From NCBI GenBank assembly GCA_025408445.1, contig JANYIZ010000126.1:1-45996 (forward strand): a stretch of 45,996 nt of DNA, read 5' to 3'. The notes under the pieces were generated by a model. The model made no database searches. It had not been told where the DNA came from and saw only the letters and a list, made by a program, of their open reading frames with translations. The DNA comes from Frigoribacterium sp. (GTDB lineage: Bacteria; Actinomycetota; Actinomycetes; Actinomycetales; Microbacteriaceae). This document shows, in pieces, positions 36,018 to 42,941 of this stretch; within the stretch, counting starts at the first letter, position 1, and each line of letters starts with the position of its first letter. Position numbers and translations under genes: made by a program.

Positions 36018-36395
36018 GATCTCATTCTCGATCGGATTTCGGAGACGCGCGCCCGTGTTACGCCCCGTGAAGCCCCCCGAACTGGCGGTCTGTCCCCCAT
36101 TGTGCGGACACCTCCGGTCCCCACATAATCAATGCCGGGGGACGTGTTTCCAGCATCCCCTCTGCGACCGGGTAACCCGAGCACGGCCGCAGTGACTCGG
36201 CCGGATGCGTACCCGAATCGCGCATCCGGCCGGCTGGTCCCGGGGGTCGACAGGCACGCCAAACCGCTTACCCGCAGCTCGTGCATTTCGCTGCGACCGG
36301 ACTGCGGAGCCTGCTCGAAGAGGCCGCTACAGGTGACTGGTTACCGGTGGTGACTACGCTCTAAGGTGCGACAGCGTTAGACATCAGGAGTTTCC
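36018..36395. other. 378-bp divergent intergenic region
   Basis: It separates the dioxygenase (minus) and GntR (plus) genes. It holds the hairpin at 36198-36232 and several short GC-rich inverted patches, but no gene. Promoters of both flanking genes should be here; I see no strong -10/-35 pair. Confidence 0.5.
36198..36232. other. 12-bp stem-loop
   Basis: CGGCCGGATGCG (36198-36209) pairs with 36221-36232 around an 11-nt loop. No T run follows on either strand, so a terminator is not supported; a regulatory palindrome is possible. Confidence 0.6.
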
Positions 36396-36794
36396 GTGGC
36401 CGATCTTCCCATCCCCCGCCGCCCGATCTTGATCGGCGATCTTGTCGTCACGGTCGACCCCGCGTCATCCATTCCCCACTTTGAGCAGCTGCGCGTGCAG
36501 GTGCTCGACGCCGTGGCAGCCGGATCGATCGCCGCCGGTGCCAAGCTTCCTACCGTGCGCGGTCTGGCGGATTCCCTCGGTATCGCGCCGAACACCGTCG
36601 CCCGCAGCTATCGCGAACTCGAACGGGATGCCGTGATTGAAACGCGCGGTCGTGCCGGAACCTTCGTCGCTTCGTCGGGCGATGCCACCCACCGCCAGGC
36701 GCAGGATGCCGCGGCGGCCTTCGCCGCCCGCATCCGCCAATTGCGTCTCGACCCCGCCGTCGCACTCGAGATGGTGCGGGCCGCGCTGCGCTGA
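36396..36794 (+). CDS. Short GntR-family transcriptional regulator (YtrA-like)
   Basis: 132 residues. The winged helix-turn-helix occupies about residues 25-90: PHFEQLRVQVLDAVAAG, then KLPTVRGLADSLGIAPNTVA as the recognition part, and IETRGRAGTFVAS as the wing. The C-terminal tail of about 40 residues is a single helix for dimerisation, as in the short YtrA subfamily. Those regulators usually control ABC transporter genes next to them, but no such genes lie here. Start is GTG with CAGGAG 5 nt before it. Confidence 0.85.
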   Translation: MADLPIPRRPILIGDLVVTVDPASSIPHFEQLRVQVLDAVAAGSIAAGAKLPTVRGLADSLGIAPNTVARSYRELERDAVIETRGRAGTFVASSGDATHRQAQDAAAAFAARIRQLRLDPAVALEMVRAALR

Positions 36795-36852
36795 GGCTGC
36801 CCGCTTTGTGTGCGTTCTCAGGCGCGCGCTCGTGATTGGCGAGAAGACTACC

Positions 36853-36917
36853 CGTGACTACCACGCGTGACGACCACGCGTGACGACCACCCGTGACGCC
36901 CACCCGCGACGACCAGG
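36853..36917. repeat. 13-bp tandem array, five units
   Basis: CGTGACGACCACG-type units at 36853, 36866, 36879, 36892 and 36905 with one to three differences each. No unique spacers lie between them. Confidence 0.85.
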
Positions 36918-36949
36918 CCCGAACGTTGTGCGGAGGGCACATCGCAGCT

Positions 36950-37015
36950 GGGTGGATCAGCCGGGTGGATCAGCCCGGGTGGATCAGCCGGGTGGATCAG
37001 CCGGGTGAATCAAAT
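36950..37015. repeat. Second 13-bp tandem array, five units
   Basis: GGGTGGATCAGCC at 36950, 36963 (with one extra C), 36977 and 36990, then a degraded unit at 37003-37015. It follows the first array by 32 bp and shares its period but not its sequence. Confidence 0.9.
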
Positions 37016-37119
37016 CGACGGGACCGCCCCGGGTCGACACGGTAGTTCGCCCTATTCATGAAACTCGCCCGCTCGGAGCGCAGGAACGCGACCACCGCAG
37101 CGACGCCTGCGGTTCACCT

Positions 37120-37160
37120 CTCAACGCTCGGCCAATTACCCGGCGGAAACGAGCGTTGAG
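37120..37160. repeat. 11-bp inverted repeat
   Basis: CTCAACGCTCG (37120-37130) and its exact complement (37150-37160) flank a 19-nt centre. A related half-site, CTCAACGCTACGAG, is present upstream of the Gfo/Idh/MocA gene at about 41806. Confidence 0.7.
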
Positions 37161-37366
37161 CGGCGGACGTGGATCGCATCCGCGACTAGGTTCTACACAA
37201 CGCGCGCTCCGCGCGGCCGTCGCTCACTCTTCAGAGATGATGGATGCCGAGACCCAAGAGTGTCTCGGCAACCTTGTGCAGGCCCTCAGCATCCGGGCGC
37301 TTATCAAGGCGGCGATTATCATCGACAAACTCGGTCGGCAGAGCCGCAGGGGCGAGACCCGGCGGC

Positions 37367-37807
37367 CTACCCTTCGCGAGTGCGGTGGATGAGCTTCGAC
37401 AGCACAATAGCGCTGCGGGTGTGGTCAACGTTGGGGGCGACCCGCACGCGTTCGAGCGCGAGTTCGAGCGAGGGGATGTCGCGGGACCGCATGTGCACGA
37501 TGGCATCCGCGCTGCCGGTGACAGTGCCGGCATCCACGACCTCTGGAACGCCGGCGAGGATGCGCCGCAACTCCTCCGGCGCAACAGTCCCGCGGCAGAA
37601 GAGTTCGACATAGGCCTCGGTACCGAGTCCGTCGACGGCTGGGTCGACCTGGATGGTGAATCCGCGGATCACTTTGTCGGCGACCAGTCGGTCCACGCGG
37701 CGTTTCACCGCGGACGCGGAGAGCCCGATCACCTCTCCGATATCGCCGTATCCGGCGCGGGCATTCTGGCGGAGAAGGTCGATAATGCCATAGTCGAGAC
37801 TGTCCAT
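37367..37807 (-). CDS. Lrp/AsnC-family transcriptional regulator
   Basis: 146 residues. The N-terminal winged helix (DSLDYGIIDLLRQNARAGYG, then VIGLSASAVKRRVDRLVAD as recognition region) is followed by a RAM-type ligand-binding and oligomerisation domain. Typical members sense an amino acid. It is divergent (134 bp) from the hydrolase-rocD operon; the same AsnC regulator, hydrolase and rocD order is known in Mycobacterium, so control of arginine/ornithine use is inferred. ATG with a leaderless -10 box. Confidence 0.9.
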   Translation of the reverse strand: MDSLDYGIIDLLRQNARAGYGDIGEVIGLSASAVKRRVDRLVADKVIRGFTIQVDPAVDGLGTEAYVELFCRGTVAPEELRRILAGVPEVVDAGTVTGSADAIVHMRSRDIPSLELALERVRVAPNVDHTRSAIVLSKLIHRTREG

Positions 37808-37813
37808 AGTCTT

Positions 37814-37819
37814 ACCCTA
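37814..37819 (-). promoter_or_regulatory. -10 box (TAGGGT) of the Lrp/AsnC gene
   Basis: TAGGGT on the minus strand, 6 nt before the ATG at 37807. Confidence 0.5.
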
Positions 37820-37930
37820 CGGCGTATTGTTGTGCCGTCTCCTCCATCTTCGGCGATTTTGTGCGCCCTACGCTGGCAAAGATTGGATGCGTGCGTGTGA
37901 GACTGGAACGACCCCACACCCCGATCTCCG

Positions 37931-37936
37931 AAGGAG
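37931..37936 (+). promoter_or_regulatory. Shine-Dalgarno site fixing the GTG start at 37942
   Basis: AAGGAG lies 5 nt before GTG 37942, so the hydrolase begins there, not at upstream in-frame codons or at the ATG four codons later. Confidence 0.75.
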
Positions 37937-37941
37937 CCCTC

Positions 37942-38814
37942 GTGTCGGCCACCATGCCTGCAACGAATGTTGCCACTGTCCGCATCCCGTCCAAACGCAC
38001 CATCCTTATGTGCCGTCCAGAATTCTTCACGGTGGTGTATCGGATCAACCCCTGGATGGATCCACAACTCCCCACCGACACTGCCCTGGCCGTACGCCAG
38101 TGGGAGACGCTGTATCAGACCTATGTCGATCTCGGGTTTGACGTGCACCTCATCGACCCGATCGACGGACTGCCCGACATGGTCTACGCCGCGAACGGTG
38201 GATTCGTGCTCGACAACATCGCCTATGGCGCGAGCTTCACCTATCCCGAGCGGCAGCCCGAGGGCCCGGCATACATGGACTGGTTCCGCGAGCACGGCTT
38301 CGACGTGACGGTGCCGGAGAATATCAACGAGGGCGAGGGCGACTTCCTGCTGGTGGGCGACGTGATTCTCGCCGGCACCGGATTCCGCAGTGCGTCCAAC
38401 AGCCACCAGGAGCTCGCCGAGTTGTACGGCCGCGAGGTCGTCACCCTCGAGCTCGTGAACCCGAGTTTCTACCACCTCGACACGGCGATCGCGGTACTCG
38501 ACCCCCAGCCGGGCTATGTCTCCGCCGACGGTTCCGGGCCCAACATCGCCTACCTGCCGAGTGCCTTCAACGAGGCCGGTCTCGCCGTGCTGCGCGAGCG
38601 TTTTCCTGACGCGATCCTAGTGAACGAGGAGGACGCTGCCGTGCTCGGCCTCAACTCCTTCGGCGACGGCTACAACATGGTCATCGCCTCCCGAGCCACC
38701 GACTTCGAGCGCCAGCTGCGCGAGCGCGGCTATAACCCCATCGGTGTCGACCTCTCCGAACTGCTTCTCGGCGGCGGCGGCGTCAAGTGCTGCACCCTCG
38801 AACTGCGTCGATGA
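37942..38814 (+). CDS. Guanidino-group hydrolase, DDAH-like; probable arginine dihydrolase
   Basis: 290 residues from a GTG. An amidinotransferase/DDAH-fold protein. The catalytic His is in SFYHLDTAIAVL and the nucleophilic Cys in VKCCTLEL (Cys283 or 284). It would usually be labelled dimethylargininase, but N36 (RINPWM) and N85 (YAANGG) lie 49 residues apart, as do the two Asn residues (22 and 71) of cyanobacterial arginine dihydrolase ArgZ, and the N-terminal LMCRPEFF...INPWM pattern also resembles it. Those enzymes turn arginine directly into ornithine, CO2 and ammonia. The overlapping rocD gene would use the ornithine. Homology to ArgZ is from memory, not a computed alignment. Confidence 0.85.
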   Translation: MSATMPATNVATVRIPSKRTILMCRPEFFTVVYRINPWMDPQLPTDTALAVRQWETLYQTYVDLGFDVHLIDPIDGLPDMVYAANGGFVLDNIAYGASFTYPERQPEGPAYMDWFREHGFDVTVPENINEGEGDFLLVGDVILAGTGFRSASNSHQELAELYGREVVTLELVNPSFYHLDTAIAVLDPQPGYVSADGSGPNIAYLPSAFNEAGLAVLRERFPDAILVNEEDAAVLGLNSFGDGYNMVIASRATDFERQLRERGYNPIGVDLSELLLGGGGVKCCTLELRR

Positions 38815-40025
38815 GTTCGACCCCGGCGCAGTTCATCGCGGCCGAGGATGCGCATATCGCGCACACCTACCATCCGTTGCCGGTCGTCGTCGCGACCGCG
38901 GAGGGCGCCTGGGTCACGGATGTCGAAGGCCGGCGCTACCTCGATTGCCTCGCGGCCTACTCCGCGGTCAACTTCGGCCACGGGCATCCGGCGCTCATCG
39001 CGGCCGCCACGGCGCAGCTCGACCGGGTGACGCTCACCAGCCGGGCGTTCCACAATGACCGGTTAGGGCCGTTCGTCGCCGCGCTTGCCGCGCTCGCCAA
39101 GAAGGATCTCGTCATTCCGATGAACACGGGAGCGGAGGCGGTGGAGTCGGGGCTCAAAGCGGCCCGCGCCTGGGGTTACCGGGTGAAGGGTGTCGCGCCC
39201 GATCGAGCGAACATCATCGTGGCCGACGGCAACTTCCACGGCCGCACCATCACGATCATCAGCTTCTCGGATGACGCGACAGCCACCACCGACTTCGGCC
39301 CGTTCACGCCCGGCTTCCGTTCGGTGCCGTACGGGGATGCCGCGGCTCTCGAATCCGCCATCGACGGCAATACTGTGGCTGTGCTCCTCGAACCGATCCA
39401 GGGTGAGGCGGGAGTCCTCATCCCGCCAGCCGATTACCTGCCGGAGGTGCGCGACATCACCGCACGCCACAACGTGCTGTTCATCGCCGACGAGATCCAG
39501 TCGGGACTCGGACGCACGGGTGCCACCTTCCAGTGCGACAACGTCGGCGTCGTGCCCGACCTCTACCTTCTCGGCAAGGCCCTCGGCGGCGGCATCGTGC
39601 CGGTCTCGGCAGTGGTCGGCAATGCGGACATCCTCGGCGTGCTCGGAGCGGGCGAACACGGCTCAACCTTCGGCGGAAATCCGCTCGCCGCCGCGGTTGG
39701 TTCGGCGGTCGTCGGCCTCCTCGAGACCGGGGAGTACCAGGAGCGATCTCGCGTGATGGGTGCTCGCCTCACCGCAGGGCTCGAACGACTCGTCGGATTC
39801 GGCGTGCTTGCGGTGCGATCAGCGGGACTGTGGGCCGGTATCGACATCGACCCCTCCCTCGCGACCGGGCGCCGGGTGTGCGAGCTGCTGATGTCGCGAG
39901 GTGTGCTGGCGAAGGACACCCACGGGTCGACCATTCGTCTTGCTCCACCGATCGTGATCACCGCGGAGGATGTCGACTTCGCTGTGGACCAGCTCGAGGC
40001 AGTGCTGCTCGAACTCCGCGGCTGA
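38811..40025 (+). CDS. rocD: Ornithine aminotransferase
   Basis: 404 residues. A PLP class III aminotransferase converting ornithine and 2-oxoglutarate to glutamate-5-semialdehyde and glutamate. The PLP lysine is K256 in LLGKALGGGIVPVSAVV; VSGLKAARAW and FHGRTITIISFS are the other class III marks, and EPIQGEAGV and FIADEIQSGLGRTG are typical of RocD. ATG overlaps the stop of the guanidino hydrolase, so the two are made together. The product, in equilibrium with P5C, is the substrate of the second domain of PutA (31271). Confidence 0.92.
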   Translation: MSSTPAQFIAAEDAHIAHTYHPLPVVVATAEGAWVTDVEGRRYLDCLAAYSAVNFGHGHPALIAAATAQLDRVTLTSRAFHNDRLGPFVAALAALAKKDLVIPMNTGAEAVESGLKAARAWGYRVKGVAPDRANIIVADGNFHGRTITIISFSDDATATTDFGPFTPGFRSVPYGDAAALESAIDGNTVAVLLEPIQGEAGVLIPPADYLPEVRDITARHNVLFIADEIQSGLGRTGATFQCDNVGVVPDLYLLGKALGGGIVPVSAVVGNADILGVLGAGEHGSTFGGNPLAAAVGSAVVGLLETGEYQERSRVMGARLTAGLERLVGFGVLAVRSAGLWAGIDIDPSLATGRRVCELLMSRGVLAKDTHGSTIRLAPPIVITAEDVDFAVDQLEAVLLELRG

Positions 40026-40089
40026 CCTTCAGCCCACAGAGTGGTCCGGCGACCGCGCAGCGCGCGAGGTCACCGGACGATGCGGATGC

Positions 40090-40311
40090 CTAGGCTGACG
40101 CCGAGTCATATGCGTTCTGGATGCCGGAACCCCAGTACGGTCCGAACATCGTGTTCGGCACGTTGTTGTAGCCGAAGCTGTTGATCGAGTTCTGCGATCC
40201 AGCCGACCCCGTGCCGATGAACCAGGGACCGCCGGCCGCTCCGCCGGAGACGAGGGCGACGCTCAGAGCAAGCGCGCCGACGACCGCGCAGGCAAATTTC
40301 CTTGATGTCAT
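40090..40311 (-). CDS. Small secreted Gly/Ser/Asn-rich peptide of unknown function
   Basis: 73 residues. A signal peptide (MTSRKFACAVVGALALSVAL) with likely cleavage after SGGAA or a few residues earlier leaves a mature chain of about 45-50 residues, rich in Gly, Ser, Asn and aromatic residues (GPWFIGTGSAG, SFGYNN, MFGPYWG, NAYDSASA) and free of Cys. GGAG lies 8 nt before the ATG at 40311. I recognise no family; an antimicrobial or surface-active peptide is possible but unproven. It is convergent with rocD, and kynU is divergent from it. Confidence 0.6.
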   Translation of the reverse strand: MTSRKFACAVVGALALSVALVSGGAAGGPWFIGTGSAGSQNSINSFGYNNVPNTMFGPYWGSGIQNAYDSASA

Positions 40312-40502
40312 GATTCGACTCCATTCTTTGTGAGATTGGGTTCTTCGACAGATCGGACCGCTGCTCGTTCTGCGGCCGTACGCTCCCAGTGTCGGGGTCA
40401 GCCTCCGGCCGCAACCCGCTTCTGTGGTTATCAAGAGCAATGCTGTGCATTCCACAAATCTGGGATCGAGCTCGCTAACAGTCTTATGTTCGCGAGCGAC
40501 CC

Positions 40503-40508
40503 TAGGCT
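40503..40508 (+). promoter_or_regulatory. -10 box (TAGGCT) of kynU
   Basis: TAGGCT ends 6 nt before the GTG at 40515, leaderless spacing. Confidence 0.5.
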
Positions 40509-40514
40509 TGATCC

Positions 40515-41693
40515 GTGCACCCACTGGACTCGGACGATCCTCTCTCCGCCTACCGCGATCGATTCGTCGAGTCCCCCGGCGTGGTGGCCTACCTCGACGG
40601 CAACTCGCTCGGGCGGCCGCTTACCGCATCCGCTGACCGTATCGCGCGGTTCGCGACCGACGAGTGGGCGTCACAGCTCATCAGAGGCTGGGATGCCGGC
40701 TGGCTTGACCTGCCCCTCACCATCGGTGATGAGCTCGGACGGGTCGCGCTCGGCGCCGCGGCCGGGCAGACCACCATCGGCGACTCCACCACAGTGCTGG
40801 TCTACAAGCTGGTACGCGCTGCTGTGAGCGCGGCGGGAGACCGGCACGAGCTCGTGATCGACCGCGACAACTTCCCCACTGACCGCTACGTGCTCGAGGG
40901 CATCGCGGCGGAGTGCGGGCTCACGCTCCGCTGGATCGGGGCGGGGGATGTTTCCCCGGGCCAGGTCGCGGAGATCGTGGGCCCGAAGACAGCGCTCGTG
41001 GTGCTGTCGACGGTCTCCTATCGCTCGGGATTCCTCGCCGATGTGCCGGCGATCACGAAGGTCGTGCACGACGCGGGCGCTCTTATCCTCTGGGATCTCT
41101 GCCACTCGGCGGGGGTCGTAGCGACCGCGCTAGACGACTGGGATGTCGACCTGGCGGTTGGCTGCAGCTACAAATACCTGAACGGTGGGCCGGGCGCGCC
41201 CGCCTTCGCCTATGTGCGCCGTGACCTGCAGTCGACCCTGCGGCAACCGATCCAGGGCTGGCTCGGATCGCGCGCGCCCTTCGAGATGGGGCAGGGCTAC
41301 GAGCCAGCCGAGGGTATCCGCGGCTTCCTCAGTGGCACGCCGCCCATTATCGGCATGCTGGCCCTTCAGCCGGCGATCGCCCTGATCGATGAGGTGGGAC
41401 TTCCGGCCATCCGGGCCAAGTCGGTCGCGCTCACCGAGTACGCGATCGCGCTCGCCGACGACAGACTGCCGCACGCCTCTCTCTCGTCGCCGCGGAATGC
41501 CGACCGCCGCGGCAGCCACATCACCCTCGACCATCCGCGCTTCGAATCACTCCTGCCCGGGCTGTGGGAGACCGGCGTGATCCCGGACTTCCGACGCCCG
41601 ACCGGAATCCGACTCGGGCTGTCTCCCCTGTCAACGAGTTTCGCCGAAGTCGAGCTCGGCGTGAACTCGATCGCGGAGGCGCTGGCGCGGTGA
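40515..41693 (+). CDS. kynU: Kynureninase
   Basis: 392 residues from a GTG. A PLP fold-type I enzyme that cleaves kynurenine to anthranilate and alanine in tryptophan breakdown. K220 in CSYKYLNGGPG is the PLP lysine; IYLDGNSLG-like YLDGNSLGRP is the N-terminal signature, and WDLCHSAGV holds the Asp that pairs with the pyridine nitrogen. No kynA or kynB lies nearby, so kynurenine is either made elsewhere in the genome or taken up. Length is normal. Confidence 0.92.
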   Translation: MHPLDSDDPLSAYRDRFVESPGVVAYLDGNSLGRPLTASADRIARFATDEWASQLIRGWDAGWLDLPLTIGDELGRVALGAAAGQTTIGDSTTVLVYKLVRAAVSAAGDRHELVIDRDNFPTDRYVLEGIAAECGLTLRWIGAGDVSPGQVAEIVGPKTALVVLSTVSYRSGFLADVPAITKVVHDAGALILWDLCHSAGVVATALDDWDVDLAVGCSYKYLNGGPGAPAFAYVRRDLQSTLRQPIQGWLGSRAPFEMGQGYEPAEGIRGFLSGTPPIIGMLALQPAIALIDEVGLPAIRAKSVALTEYAIALADDRLPHASLSSPRNADRRGSHITLDHPRFESLLPGLWETGVIPDFRRPTGIRLGLSPLSTSFAEVELGVNSIAEALAR

Positions 41694-41861
41694 CCGCTCT
41701 CGTGCTGGTGTCACGAACTCGGCTCCGAGCATCCGGCTCCGCGCCTCCGGCCGTGCTCCGAGCGGTGCGGTCGCGGTAGTGCGTGTGGCGCGTGTGGCAC
41801 CAACACTCAACGCTACGAGTATCGTCGTCACTCTAGGCCGATCGGCTAGGGGGGCCACCTG

Positions 41862-42887
41862 ATGAACTACTTTCCCGCGTCGACCGCAACTCCCTTGCGG
41901 GGCGGGCCGACTCTCCGCTGGGGAGTGCTCGCGCCCGGTCGGATAGCCGCCGATTTTGTTCAGACACTCCACGCGAACTCCGACCAGCGGATGCACGCGG
42001 TCGGATCGCGTTCCCTGGATCGTTCCACGGCCTTCGCCGCGCGCTTCGGCATCGAGCGCGCCTACGACAGCTATGAGCGACTGGTGGCAGATCCCGGCGT
42101 CGATATCGTCTACGTCGCCGCCCCCCACAGCGAGCATCGGGTCCTCGCGCTCCTCGCGATCGCCGCCGGCAAGCACGTGCTCATCGAGAAGCCGATCGCC
42201 CTCACCGCTTCCGAGGCCCGGGAGATCGCGGATGCGGCGCGGGCCGCCGGCGTCTTCGCCATGGAGGCCATGTGGGCGCGTTTCCTGCCCCAAACGACGG
42301 TGATCACCGCTCTGCTCGCTGACGGCATGCTGGGAGACATCGGCCTCGTTGCCGCCGACTACGGTTCGATCTTCGACTTCGATGCCACCAGTCGCGCCTT
42401 CGACCCGGCACTGGGCGGAGGAGCGTTGCTCGATCTCGGCGTCTACCCAATCTGGTTCGCGCACTGTGTGCTGGGCAGACCGAGCCGGATCGTCGCGAGT
42501 GGCTCGATAACATCGACCGGGGTGGATGGCCAGGCCGCTCTCCTGTTCAGCACGGCGAGCGGTGCCGAGGCCCAGCTGAGCACGAGCATGATCGTGTCAA
42601 CGCCGGTGAGGGCCACCGTGAGCGGCTCTCTCGCCAGCCTCGACATCGACGCACCCTTTGTGGCACCGGGAGGTTTCACGGTGTACCGGGATGGCACGGA
42701 CGAGCCGCTGCGCTGGGATGACCCCACCGAGCTGCGCTGGCGTGACGGCCTGGTCTGGCAGGCAACCGCGGTGGCGCAGCATGTCGCCGACGGGCTGACC
42801 GAGTCCCCGCTGCATCCGCTCGACACCTCGGTCGCAGTGCTCGAGACCATTGACGAGGCACGGCGGCAGCTGGGGTTGCCCGCGTAG
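41862..42887 (+). CDS. Gfo/Idh/MocA-family oxidoreductase
   Basis: 341 residues. The N-terminal Rossmann fold has LRWGVLAPGRIAADFV (NAD(P) binding) and the conserved catalytic Lys in HVLIEKPIALT at about residue 109. The C-terminal domain has GGGALLDLGVYPI, with the Asp/His-type active-site pair of this family. Such enzymes oxidise or reduce sugars and inositols; the substrate is not clear. ATG at 41862 follows a short palindrome (GCCGATCGGC, about 41837-41846) that may be a regulatory site. Confidence 0.9.
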   Translation: MNYFPASTATPLRGGPTLRWGVLAPGRIAADFVQTLHANSDQRMHAVGSRSLDRSTAFAARFGIERAYDSYERLVADPGVDIVYVAAPHSEHRVLALLAIAAGKHVLIEKPIALTASEAREIADAARAAGVFAMEAMWARFLPQTTVITALLADGMLGDIGLVAADYGSIFDFDATSRAFDPALGGGALLDLGVYPIWFAHCVLGRPSRIVASGSITSTGVDGQAALLFSTASGAEAQLSTSMIVSTPVRATVSGSLASLDIDAPFVAPGGFTVYRDGTDEPLRWDDPTELRWRDGLVWQATAVAQHVADGLTESPLHPLDTSVAVLETIDEARRQLGLPA

Positions 42888-42928
42888 GTTCGCGAACCGG
42901 CGGGTTTGCGCGCCGGCGGGGTGGGGTG

Positions 42929-42934
42929 TATCGA
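42929..42934 (+). promoter_or_regulatory. -10 box (TATCGA) of the POT transporter gene
   Basis: TATCGA ends 7 nt before the ATG at 42942. Confidence 0.35.
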
Positions 42935-42941
42935 TAGTGAG

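Larger units (their letters stand above)
36795..37366. other. 572-bp repeat-rich gap between GntR and Lrp genes
   Basis: Contains the two 13-bp arrays and the 11-bp inverted repeat listed separately. At its right end a minus-strand frame (37231-37366, ending LLGLGIHHL) has coding-like codon use and might be the remnant of a lost gene. Confidence 0.5.

Noticed and set aside
36198-36232. Rho-independent terminator
   Set aside because: The stem is good but no T run follows on either strand and no gene ends there.
36853-37015. CRISPR array
   Set aside because: Units are only 13 bp and contiguous, with no unique spacers and no cas genes.
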